Of a stretch of 64,000 nt of DNA, positions 1 to 6,759 are shown one piece after another (within the stretch, counting starts at the first letter, position 1; each line of letters begins with the position of its first letter). The notes beneath the pieces were generated by a model that worked only from the letters and a program-made list of their open reading frames with translations, searched no databases and was not told the DNA's origin. The position numbers and the translations under genes are program-made. Origin of the DNA: Bdellovibrio sp. GT3 (GTDB taxonomy: Bacteria > Bdellovibrionota > Bdellovibrionia > Bdellovibrionales > Bdellovibrionaceae); the NCBI RefSeq assembly GCF_037996765.1, contig NZ_JBBNAD010000005.1:1272001-1336000 (forward strand), read 5' to 3'.

Positions 1-237
1 CCCACACTTCCAGAAAAGTGAAAATCATCACGGGGTAAAATCTTGGGAGTTGGGGAAGATGGCTCATTATTTGACTTTGAATCTTTAGGCTTCACAAAGA
101 CCTCCAGTACGAAGCAAAGCATCTCGCAATCAAAATAAATTTAAATAGGAGGCAGATATAGCAGCAACGCAATATTCAAAGATTTGTGAGGACTCAAGCG
201 AGGACTGACTTTCACCCAGTGAGAGGTGACAGAGACT

Positions 238-1131
238 CTAGGGCTTTCCTTTGCCGAGGGGATGAAGCGACTCCATCGTTCGTGCTAATTGATCGATGCC
301 CAGATGGGTGTACTTTTCCGTCGCTTGCAGGCTTTCGTGACCAAGCATTTCCTGTAGTGTTCTTAAGTTTGCACCACTCGATAATAGGTGAGTGGCAAAG
401 CTGTGTCTTAGGGCGTGGGGATGCAGCGGTTTTAAAAGACCAGCGCGTTGCCCACTCTTTCGAACCATTTCGTAAGCAGTTCTTTGCACCAGCGGTTTTT
501 CACCGAAAATAAAATCATCAAAGCCACATTCTTTTTTCCAGCGCTGCAAAACCTGCACAGTCATCTGGGGAAGCGCGACCACACGTTCTTTGTTTCCCTT
601 ACCCAGCACGCGCAAAGTTTTTTGCGGTAGTTGCACGGAAGACCAACGCAGATTGCAGGCTTCGCTGATACGCAGACCACCACCGTAAAGAAGTAAGAAC
701 AAAACTTTCTCATTCAAGGGCACTTGATGTTCACGATCAAAGGTGTGAAGCACAGCAAGTGCTTCATCAACACTCAAAAAATGTGGCAGCTTGCGAGGCA
801 CCTTCGGGCACACCACCTGTATCGCGAGATTCCGCTCCAGCAGATTCTCTTCCGTGTAGGCCCAGTTAAAAAAACTCTTCAAAGTGGCGGCTTTTCGGTT
901 CCGGGAAGCCAGAGAAAGGGAGGCCCAACGGTTGAAAGCAGCCCGCACCGAACCCATCAATTCGGCCTCAGACCATGAGGTTTTCTCGGATTGTGAGTTT
1001 TTGTCCAACTCGAAGGCCTGCTGCAAATCGAGGGTGTAGTGCTTGATTGTAAGGGGCGAGGCCGATTTGACAAAGGCCATGTATTTCAAATACTTATCTA
1101 TATTTTTAGAGAGCTGAAAAGCCTTGCTCAT
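238..1131 (-). CDS. Tyrosine recombinase, XerC/XerD family
   Basis: Site-specific recombinase of the phage-integrase fold. Xer proteins resolve chromosome dimers at dif. At 297 residues it has the normal Xer size: an N-terminal SAM-like DNA-binding domain (about 1-95) and a C-terminal catalytic domain. The whole catalytic set is visible: R154 in GGLRISE, K178 in GKGNKER, H239 and R242 in PHALRHS, H265 in LGHES and the nucleophile Y274. I chose the ATG at 1131 because AGGGTG lies five bases upstream; a GTG at 1137 is the alternative. It diverges from the sigma-54 activator. No dif-like site or attachment repeat was recognised nearby, so this looks like a housekeeping Xer protein rather than a mobile-element integrase. 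XerC cannot be told from XerD by eye. Confidence 0.9.
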   Translation of the reverse strand: MSKAFQLSKNIDKYLKYMAFVKSASPLTIKHYTLDLQQAFELDKNSQSEKTSWSEAELMGSVRAAFNRWASLSLASRNRKAATLKSFFNWAYTEENLLERNLAIQVVCPKVPRKLPHFLSVDEALAVLHTFDREHQVPLNEKVLFLLLYGGGLRISEACNLRWSSVQLPQKTLRVLGKGNKERVVALPQMTVQVLQRWKKECGFDDFIFGEKPLVQRTAYEMVRKSGQRAGLLKPLHPHALRHSFATHLLSSGANLRTLQEMLGHESLQATEKYTHLGIDQLARTMESLHPLGKGKP

Positions 1132-1198
1132 AAGCACCCTGAAGTGTCGGCTCCGGGCATGACGGATAAAAAAAATATAACGCCATGCATTTTTTTTA

Positions 1199-1227
1199 TT
1201 GAAAAAGGTACAGGACTAAGGTTATAA
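1199..1227 (+). promoter_or_regulatory. Sigma-70-type promoter for the sigma-54 activator gene
   Basis: TTGAAA (1199-1204) and TTATAA (1222-1227) are separated by exactly 17 bases. They sit about 90 bases before the ATG at 1318 in the divergent spacer. This is close to the housekeeping consensus, which suggests the downstream activator is made constitutively. Confidence 0.6.
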
Positions 1228-1317
1228 CTCAATGCGTCGGAAGCGTATCACACTGAGTCATTCAAAGTGAGACAGCTACCAAAACTCTTTAGAAGAACGT
1301 TACCGAAAGGTGGAGCC

Positions 1318-2373
1318 ATGAACGATAACAATTCTACGATCCTGCCCTCTTCTCAGAATGCTAACCAAATCATGTGGAATACAAACACAACTTCCAAAGT
1401 GATGGAAAACAAGACCATCGTCTACACTTCTGAAGTTATGGGCAACCTGATGAAAATGATCGATCGCGTAGCTCCATCTGGCGCGAATATCCTGGTACTT
1501 GGTGAGTCAGGTACAGGTAAAGAGTTGATCGCTCGCTCCATCCATGAGCGTTCAAACCGTAAAAACAAACCATTTATCGCTATCAACTGCGGAGCTCTTC
1601 GCGAAACATTGCTAGAGTCTGAGTTGTTCGGTCACGAAAAAGGTTCTTTCACTGGCGCTTACAACCGTAAAATCGGTTTGGCTGAAGCTGCTAACGGCGG
1701 GACATTGTTCCTGGACGAAATCGGTGAACTTGATCCAGCTATCCAGGCTAAACTTTTGCGCTTCATCCAAGAAGGCGAAATGTTCCGCGTAGGCGGCAAA
1801 GAGCCAATCAAAGTTGATATCCGTCTGATCTGTGCGACGAACCGTGAGTTGGATCAAGAAGTTGTTCGCGGTAACTTCCGTGAAGACCTTTTCTATCGTA
1901 TCAACACGATCGTAGTAAGTGCTCCGCCACTTCGTCGTCGTAAGGAAGACATTCCTTCTTTGATCAACCATTTCTTGAATAACTCTCAGCATGCATACTT
2001 GAACCGTGGTCGTTCAGTTTCTGAAGACGCGATGAAAGTTTTGATGAAATACGAGTGGCCAGGAAACATCCGTGAACTTCAAAACGTATGTGAGCGCCTT
2101 CAGATCCTGTCTGACGGTCACATGATCATGTTGAACGATCTTCCAGAGAACATCAGAAACCCTGAGACTCAAAAAGACGTGATCGAGTATGATCCAAACA
2201 TGACTTTGCATGATCTTGAGAAGCGTTACATCTTGAAGGCTCTTCAGCACTTCGGTGGTAACAAAACTCAAGCGGCAAACAACTTGGGTATCACGATCAA
2301 GACTCTTTATAACAAACTTCATGAGTACGGCGAGTTCGAAAAATTCGCAGTTCACACGAAGCCAGCTAAGTAG
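1318..2373 (+). CDS. Sigma-54-dependent transcriptional activator without receiver domain
   Basis: Bacterial enhancer-binding protein of the NtrC class, which remodels sigma-54 RNA polymerase using ATP. It has a short N-terminal segment (about 1-35), an AAA+ domain with Walker A GESGTGKE (62-69), a GSFTGA version of the sigma-54 contact loop (109-114) and Walker B with D133. A Fis-type helix-turn-helix fills the last 50 residues. There is no receiver, GAF or PAS domain, so activity is probably set by protein level or a partner protein. The ATG at 1318 follows AAGGTGGAGCC; an upstream in-frame GTG at 1267 lacks such a site. A strong terminator follows. The target genes cannot be read from the sequence. 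The Ala-to-Ser change in the loop is conservative. Confidence 0.9.
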   Translation: MNDNNSTILPSSQNANQIMWNTNTTSKVMENKTIVYTSEVMGNLMKMIDRVAPSGANILVLGESGTGKELIARSIHERSNRKNKPFIAINCGALRETLLESELFGHEKGSFTGAYNRKIGLAEAANGGTLFLDEIGELDPAIQAKLLRFIQEGEMFRVGGKEPIKVDIRLICATNRELDQEVVRGNFREDLFYRINTIVVSAPPLRRRKEDIPSLINHFLNNSQHAYLNRGRSVSEDAMKVLMKYEWPGNIRELQNVCERLQILSDGHMIMLNDLPENIRNPETQKDVIEYDPNMTLHDLEKRYILKALQHFGGNKTQAANNLGITIKTLYNKLHEYGEFEKFAVHTKPAK

Positions 2374-2433
2374 GTCTACACTCCGACTTCGTCGGAGTAG
2401 GTCTTCACTTCCCAAAATTAAATAACGTTCTAT

Positions 2434-2480
2434 GGCTCAGTGGGGTTCCTCTCTCTTCCCTCACTGGGCCTTTTTTATTT
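2434..2480 (+). terminator. Rho-independent terminator
   Basis: GGCTCAGTGGGG and CCCTCACTGGGCC form a stem around a pyrimidine loop, followed by six T residues. It ends the sigma-54 activator transcript. A smaller hairpin, CTCCGAC-TTC-GTCGGAG, lies just before it, right after the stop codon. Confidence 0.85.
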
Positions 2481-2646
2481 GGATGGGCTGGGAAGTGCTT
2501 TTTAGGGCGGCGGGGATTGTCTCTGTATAAGACGTTTACAGCTGGGTGTGTGTTTATTTCAATCTGGGGCTGGTCTGGATCCTGCTTTGTAAGTTGGTGT
2601 TGAAAAACTAACTTTTAGCCCTTGATGGGCGTAACGAGGCGGAATT

Positions 2647-3261
2647 ATGAAATCATTTAAAGTTTTTATCGCAACAGCTGTAGTCACTTTGAGTGCTTCC
2701 ATCAGTGTTGCAAGCATGTCGCAAAACTCCCAACAATATTCAGCGTGTGTGAATGAACTTGCCCGTATCGGTTTTACGGATATTGCCCAGGTTCAGCGCT
2801 CTTGCTTTTCCGGTCTTCGTGAGGACGGTCTTGGGTATGCGGCTTGTATGGCAAATATGACCATTATCGGTCTTCCGTTGGGTACCAGTCAGTTGGCGCC
2901 AAAACAAAAAGGCATCACGGCTGCTGAGGTTTGCACGGCAGGTACAGATTCTCAATTCCTGAATTGTGCATTTAACCAGGTTCAACAACAGGGTAGAACT
3001 GCTGAGGAAGCGGTTCGCTCTTGCCCAAATCAATTCTACCGTCCACAGAATACGGTGACGAATGGTGCTGAGTTCTCCCGCAAGTCAGACGAAGTGATTG
3101 TTCAGGAATCTATTGACGACCTGGTCAATAACTACGGTGGCAGCAGACATTCCACTTACACTGCTCCAAGAGCACAACAGCCTTCCCAAGAGTCTCAGCC
3201 AACGTACGAATCTCAACCAGCTTCCGGCACAGTTTACTCTGACCTTCCAGAAGTTGAGTAA
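2647..3261 (+). CDS. Secreted Cys-containing hypothetical protein
   Basis: Not a family I recognise. The 204-residue product starts with a clear Sec signal peptide (MKSFKVFIATAVVTLSASIS), with cleavage likely near residue 23, so it should reach the periplasm or beyond. The mature part has three similar segments of about 35 residues. Each begins with a Cys in an A/SAC or NCA context and ends in a second Cys followed by a short polar stretch, which suggests three disulfide-linked alpha-hairpin repeats. The C-terminal 60 residues are rich in Gln, Ser, Pro and Tyr and look disordered. GAGGCGG precedes the ATG. Its TAA directly abuts the stop codon of the convergent PLP-enzyme gene. Confidence 0.8.
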   Translation: MKSFKVFIATAVVTLSASISVASMSQNSQQYSACVNELARIGFTDIAQVQRSCFSGLREDGLGYAACMANMTIIGLPLGTSQLAPKQKGITAAEVCTAGTDSQFLNCAFNQVQQQGRTAEEAVRSCPNQFYRPQNTVTNGAEFSRKSDEVIVQESIDDLVNNYGGSRHSTYTAPRAQQPSQESQPTYESQPASGTVYSDLPEVE

Positions 3262-4410
3262 TCAGATTTTGGCGACCGCGGCCTTGATGTCAGTTGTGTC
3301 GTGATACAGTCCAAAACCAAATCGTAAACGTGAGCCCCGGGAGTCCGTCATAAGACCCCGGGTTTTCATTTCTTTGACCAGCTGTGAAGTCGCTTCAGTC
3401 GATGGCAGATTGAAAGTTAAAAAGTGACCGTGATTTTTCAAGTTATCCTGGATTAGGTTCTGACGGTTCACCAGGGGATGATTCACTTTTGCAAGTTCCT
3501 CAAGAAACAGCTGTTGATTGTTCTGAATCAAAGTGTGAATCCTGGTGATGTCCAACCCCTGATCCTTGAAAGTTTCAAGAGTGGCAATCAATCGATACAT
3601 TCCGGAAAAATCCATGGTGCTGCCGGCATACTGATAAGCATCGGTCGGATAGCCGACTTCGTTGCCGATCGCTGACAGTTTCGAGAGCTCTGCAAACCAA
3701 CCGGTATACATCGGACGGTGACGGGTGCTTGGTGGGACATAAAGGAAGCAACAGCCTTCTCCACCCTGTGCATATTTATAGGATCCGGCGACATAAAATA
3801 CCTTCTCCTGAATGGGCTTCAGGTTCAGGGGCGCCGCCATGAACGAATGATAGCCATCGATCACAAAAGGAACATCGGAAGGGGCATCCTTCACAAGTCT
3901 TTCAACATCGCAGACCAATCCCGAATTGAAGAATACATGGCTAAGGAAAATCATATTCCAATCTGAGGATTCCATGGCTTGTTCGAAGCGTTCGTGAAAT
4001 GTGTCGAAGGGGAGAGTGGGGATTTTCACAACTTCAAAATGAGGAAGTTCTGCAAGGCGGCTGACCTGGCGGTCGAACGAGTAGAATTCAGAATCTGTGG
4101 TTAGAATCCGGACTTTCTGATTCCAATCCAGGGAACTCAATAGTCGGAAAACAAACTCGTGGGTATTCGGAGCAAATACTATTTGCTGGGAATGTGTCAG
4201 ATTCAAAACGTCAGAAATAAGTCTTTGAGCTTGAGGAACCTTGACTGAAAAGATGTGGGACCATTTGTCGTCGACATATTTGGCGCAATCGTCCCAGTAT
4301 TGAAGCTGGGCTTCGCGAGTCACGTCAGGCCAATAGTGATGGCTGTGGCTGGCAAAATGGAGCAGGGTGGGATTCGCTTCTGTAAATCGACGATAAAGAT
4401 GTTTGTACAT
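3262..4410 (-). CDS. PLP-dependent enzyme, aminotransferase class V / kynureninase-like
   Basis: Fold-type I pyridoxal-phosphate enzyme of 382 residues. D185 in VIDGYHS should contact the cofactor nitrogen, and K212 in GSYKYAQGGEG should form the Schiff base. That last motif resembles kynureninase and the class V aminotransferase/cysteine desulfurase group. No tryptophan-degradation or iron-sulfur genes are nearby, so the substrate is unknown. It is a single gene between two convergent or tandem neighbours. Its stop codon touches the stop codon of the secreted protein on the other strand, with no base between them, so the two transcripts must share terminator sequence or overlap. Confidence 0.85.
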   Translation of the reverse strand: MYKHLYRRFTEANPTLLHFASHSHHYWPDVTREAQLQYWDDCAKYVDDKWSHIFSVKVPQAQRLISDVLNLTHSQQIVFAPNTHEFVFRLLSSLDWNQKVRILTTDSEFYSFDRQVSRLAELPHFEVVKIPTLPFDTFHERFEQAMESSDWNMIFLSHVFFNSGLVCDVERLVKDAPSDVPFVIDGYHSFMAAPLNLKPIQEKVFYVAGSYKYAQGGEGCCFLYVPPSTRHRPMYTGWFAELSKLSAIGNEVGYPTDAYQYAGSTMDFSGMYRLIATLETFKDQGLDITRIHTLIQNNQQLFLEELAKVNHPLVNRQNLIQDNLKNHGHFLTFNLPSTEATSQLVKEMKTRGLMTDSRGSRLRFGFGLYHDTTDIKAAVAKI

Positions 4411-4424
4411 GCAGCGATGATAAT

Positions 4425-4454
4425 AAAAAAGGGAGTCGTTGACTCCCTTTTTTT
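4425..4454 (-). terminator. Bidirectional terminator, GGGAGTC/GACTCCC stem
   Basis: A perfect 7-bp stem with a GTT loop is flanked by an A-run on one side and a T-run on the other. It ends the H1-like transcript on the minus strand and would also stop plus-strand readthrough toward it. Confidence 0.9.
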
Positions 4455-4476
4455 GATTGCGATGTGCAATTAATGA

Positions 4477-5031
4477 CTAGAAGTAACCTTCGCCGTCTTC
4501 ATCTTCATCTTCGTCGTCTTCATCGTCGTCATCAGAAGATTCTTGCATGTCGTCTTCAGACTCTTCATCTTCCATGTCTTCGAAAGATTCATCAGATTTT
4601 TCTTCAGATTCGTCATCAGACCACTCGTCGTCAGAAGAAACAGTTTCCTCTTCGATATCAACCATAGCATCCATTTCAGTTTCATCGTCGAAATCAGAAG
4701 CGATTTCAACCGGTGCTACTGCTGCTACTGGTTTAACTGCTTTTTCAGCTTTTGCTTTTGGAGCGGCAGCTTTTTTAGGAGCAGCTTTTTTCGCTGCAGG
4801 CTTTTTAGCGGCTTTCTTAGGAGCAGCTTTTTTTGCAGCAGCTTTTTTAGGAGCGGCCTTTTTAGCTGGTTTAGCAGCTTTCTTAGCTACTTTTTTCGCA
4901 GGCTTCTTGGCAGCTTTTTTCGCAGCCTTTTTCGCCGGTTTAGCAGCTTTTTTCGCTACTTTTTTAGCTGGTTTAGCAGCCTTTTTAGTTACTTTTTTAG
5001 CAGGTTTTGCTTTTGCTTTTTTCTTTGCCAT
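4477..5031 (-). CDS. Histone H1-like Lys/Ala-rich protein with acidic C-terminal tail
   Basis: A 184-residue, strongly two-sided protein. Residues 1-110 are almost only Lys, Ala and Pro in PAKK/KKAA repeats, as in the histone H1 C-terminal tail and bacterial H1-like proteins that coat and compact DNA. Residues 115-184 are highly acidic (Asp, Glu, Ser), ending in a run of Asp and Glu before GEGYF. DNA binding by the basic half is inferred from the family; the acidic half could mask it or bind other basic proteins, as in chaperone-like nucleoid factors. The ATG at 5031 follows GAGGGAG. An upstream in-frame extension to 5079 lacks a ribosome-binding site. The low-complexity DNA makes long antisense open frames that are not genes. 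Confidence 0.85.
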   Translation of the reverse strand: MAKKKAKAKPAKKVTKKAAKPAKKVAKKAAKPAKKAAKKAAKKPAKKVAKKAAKPAKKAAPKKAAAKKAAPKKAAKKPAAKKAAPKKAAAPKAKAEKAVKPVAAVAPVEIASDFDDETEMDAMVDIEEETVSSDDEWSDDESEEKSDESFEDMEDEESEDDMQESSDDDDEDDEDEDEDGEGYF

Positions 5032-5359
5032 GGCGTTGCTCCCTCGAGGTAGTCGTATGTATAAAACGAATGCCCTCATAGACTAACGAGGTTTATTAGG
5101 TGAGGCAATTCAAATTGAATTCTCAACATTTGGTCTGGTTTTTCAGAGGAGAAACTCATTTCAAACAGGAAATAAAAGTAGCGAACAAAAGTTTTTACTC
5201 CACAGGACACACCGGAGTTGGGGATCAGGCAGGAGGGGACGGTATGGACGCTTTGGTCGCCTAAGTATCTGATTTCATTGCTGGAATAAAAAAACCCGGC
5301 AAGTTTCCTTGCCGGGTTTAAGTTCTTTAAGTAACTTCGTTCAGTCCGTTGAGCCGAAA
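5032..5359. other. Intergenic region between H1-like gene and flagellin
   Basis: No gene seen. It holds the H1-like ribosome-binding site, an AT-rich palindrome AATTCAA-A-TTGAATT at 5107-5121 that could be an operator for the H1-like gene, and the flagellin terminator near 5292-5319. No convincing promoter pair was found by eye. Confidence 0.6.
5286..5319 (-). terminator. Flagellin rho-independent terminator
   Basis: AAACCCGGCAAG (5292-5303) pairs perfectly with CTTGCCGGGTTT (5308-5319) around a 4-base loop. On the minus strand the stem is followed by a run of T (the A-run at 5286-5292), just after the flagellin stop. Confidence 0.93.
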
Positions 5360-6193
5360 TTAACCGATTAGTTTCAAAGCCAATTGGTTAGTTTGGTTCG
5401 CTTGAGCCAAAGTTGAAGTACCAGCTTGCAACAAGATGTTGTTACGAGTCATCTCAGAAGAAGCCTGAGCTACGTCAGTATCACGGATACGTGAGTTAGC
5501 AGCAGACATGTTCTCTTGAGCTACACCCAAGTTATCAACAGTTGAAGTCAAACGATTTTGAAGGGCACCCAAGTTAGCGCGTGTACCATTCACAGAAGTT
5601 TGAGCTTCATCAAGCATGGATAGAGCTGATTGTGCACCGTCTTTAGAAGAAAAGTCGATACCAGCTAGACCCAAAGAGTCCAAAGTAGCTACGTTTTCGC
5701 TTGCTTTGAAGGAGATACGATCTTCTTCAGCATTGTTACGGATACCTACTTGGAAATCGAAGCTTGGTGAAGAACCATCCAACAATTTCGTTGTACCCCA
5801 AGTTGTAACGTTAGCGATACGTTGCATCTCGTCTTTAAGTTGAACAACCTCTTTATTCAACATACCGCGCTCTTTGTCACCGATAGTGTCAGAAGAAGCC
5901 TGGATACCAAGCTCACGTAGACGTACGATGATGTTACCGATTTCATTCAAGCCACCCTCAGCAGTTTGAACCATGGAGATACCATCGTTCGCATTACGTT
6001 GAGCTTGTGCAGCAGAGCGGATCTGAGCTTTGAAGCTTTCAGAGATCGCCAAACCTGCAGCGTCGTCAGCAGCTTTATTGATACGGCTACCAGAAGCCAA
6101 TTTTGCCATTGAATCGTTGATAGTTCTTTGTGAACCAACCAAGTTTCTTTGAGCGTTAATTGCAGCGATATTTGTTGTTACTCTCATTCCCAT
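5360..6193 (-). CDS. fliC: Flagellin
   Basis: Subunit of the flagellar filament, secreted through the flagellar type III export channel. The 277-residue chain has the conserved N-terminal D0/D1 region (VTTNIAAINAQRNL, then LASGSRINKAADDAAGLAIS) and the conserved C-terminal D1/D0 region ending in SSEMTRNNILLQAG and QLALKLIG. The variable D2/D3 domains are reduced to a short central segment, so this is a minimal flagellin. It starts at ATG 6193, eight bases after CGGAGG; a second in-frame ATG two codons later is possible. It is a single gene with its own terminator and a long leader of up to about 350 bases. Bdellovibrio-type genomes carry several flagellin paralogues; only this one is here. 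Confidence 0.96.
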   Translation of the reverse strand: MGMRVTTNIAAINAQRNLVGSQRTINDSMAKLASGSRINKAADDAAGLAISESFKAQIRSAAQAQRNANDGISMVQTAEGGLNEIGNIIVRLRELGIQASSDTIGDKERGMLNKEVVQLKDEMQRIANVTTWGTTKLLDGSSPSFDFQVGIRNNAEEDRISFKASENVATLDSLGLAGIDFSSKDGAQSALSMLDEAQTSVNGTRANLGALQNRLTSTVDNLGVAQENMSAANSRIRDTDVAQASSEMTRNNILLQAGTSTLAQANQTNQLALKLIG

Positions 6194-6441
6194 TTTAAAA
6201 TCCTCCGTTAAAATTTATTTTTCATATTCATTACCTTCCTTGATTTGTTTTTTGGGAGAGCAGAACCTACTTCTGCTTGCCCGGCACTGACATCCGAGTC
6301 TGTGCTTTGGCCTTTAGCCTTTTAGTGGACCATGCTGTGCTAGATGTCTTCGGGTCTCTCAACCTCTTGTTCCAGCGCACAGCTTGAACAATCTGTTGTT
6401 CATTATTATTTCATCCTTGAAGGCCCTCCTTTCGGTATTAG

Positions 6442-6464
6442 CAAGAGAGTGACCTTCTCTCTTG
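6442..6464. repeat. Perfect 8-bp hairpin CAAGAGAG/CTCTCTTG
   Basis: A perfect 8-bp stem with a 7-base loop lies in the long flagellin upstream region. There is no T-run on either side, so it is not a standard terminator. It may be a leader RNA structure or a protein-binding site. Confidence 0.5.
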
Positions 6465-6518
6465 ACTCCTTCTGAGTGAATCTTTGATGTGATTAAGATC
6501 GGGATCTGAATGCGAGTC

Positions 6519-6547
6519 TTGACAGGACGAGAGGCGGGTTTTGTATT
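6519..6547 (+). promoter_or_regulatory. Candidate promoter for the P-type ATPase gene
   Basis: A perfect TTGACA at 6519-6524 is followed, after 17 bases, by TGTATT (6542-6547). It points toward the ATPase gene about 210 bases away, leaving a long leader that contains an inverted repeat. Confidence 0.4.
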
Positions 6548-6582
6548 TTTTAAACAATACTGGTCAAAGGCCGGATCTGGAT

Positions 6583-6606
6583 TTCAGGACTAAGATTTGT
6601 CCTGAA
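6583..6606. repeat. 8-bp inverted repeat TTCAGGAC/GTCCTGAA, possible operator
   Basis: Perfect inverted repeat with an 8-base spacer, about 40 bases downstream of the candidate promoter. ACTAAGAT also occurs twice as a direct repeat (6589-6596 and 6609-6616), one helical step pair apart. This suits a dimeric repressor site or an mRNA hairpin. Confidence 0.4.
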
Positions 6607-6759
6607 TCACTAAGATACAGTACTTTCAGAGGGAAAAACGGCGTTCCCCACGACTTTGAGAGAGTCAATTTTTCGAATGGGACGTCGGTTGTGGCAATAC
6701 AGGCAGGTGTTTCGACAAAGGCACTGTGCTCATTGGTAAAAAAATCTGACAATTTGTGA

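Larger units (their letters stand above)
6194..6759. other. Long divergent intergenic region, flagellin / P-type ATPase
   Basis: I see no convincing gene in this 566-base stretch. A short frame at 6541-6759 starts with TTG, has no ribosome-binding site and no recognisable features. The region holds hairpin-forming sequences at 6284-6305 (GCAC-T-GAC / GTC-T-GTGC) and 6442-6464, a TTGACA promoter candidate at 6519, and an 8-bp inverted repeat at 6583-6606. I did not find a flagellar sigma-28 promoter match on the minus strand. Confidence 0.6.

Noticed and set aside
1-237. Possible gene at the left edge of the window
   Set aside because: An AGGAGG at about 149 is not followed by a usable start codon, and no frame shows protein-like features. 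I see nothing supportable here.
238-1131. Xer-type recombinase as a phage or genomic-island integrase
   Set aside because: Length and motifs match chromosomal Xer proteins; no attachment repeats, tRNA target or phage genes are nearby.
4543-5086. Long antisense open frames across the H1-like gene (Phe/Ser-rich or Ala/Phe-rich products)
   Set aside because: They are a by-product of the repetitive Lys/Ala codons on the other strand, have no ribosome-binding site and give low-complexity proteins.
6541-6759. 72-codon frame just before the P-type ATPase
   Set aside because: TTG start, no ribosome-binding site, no recognisable features, and it overlaps an equally long antisense frame.
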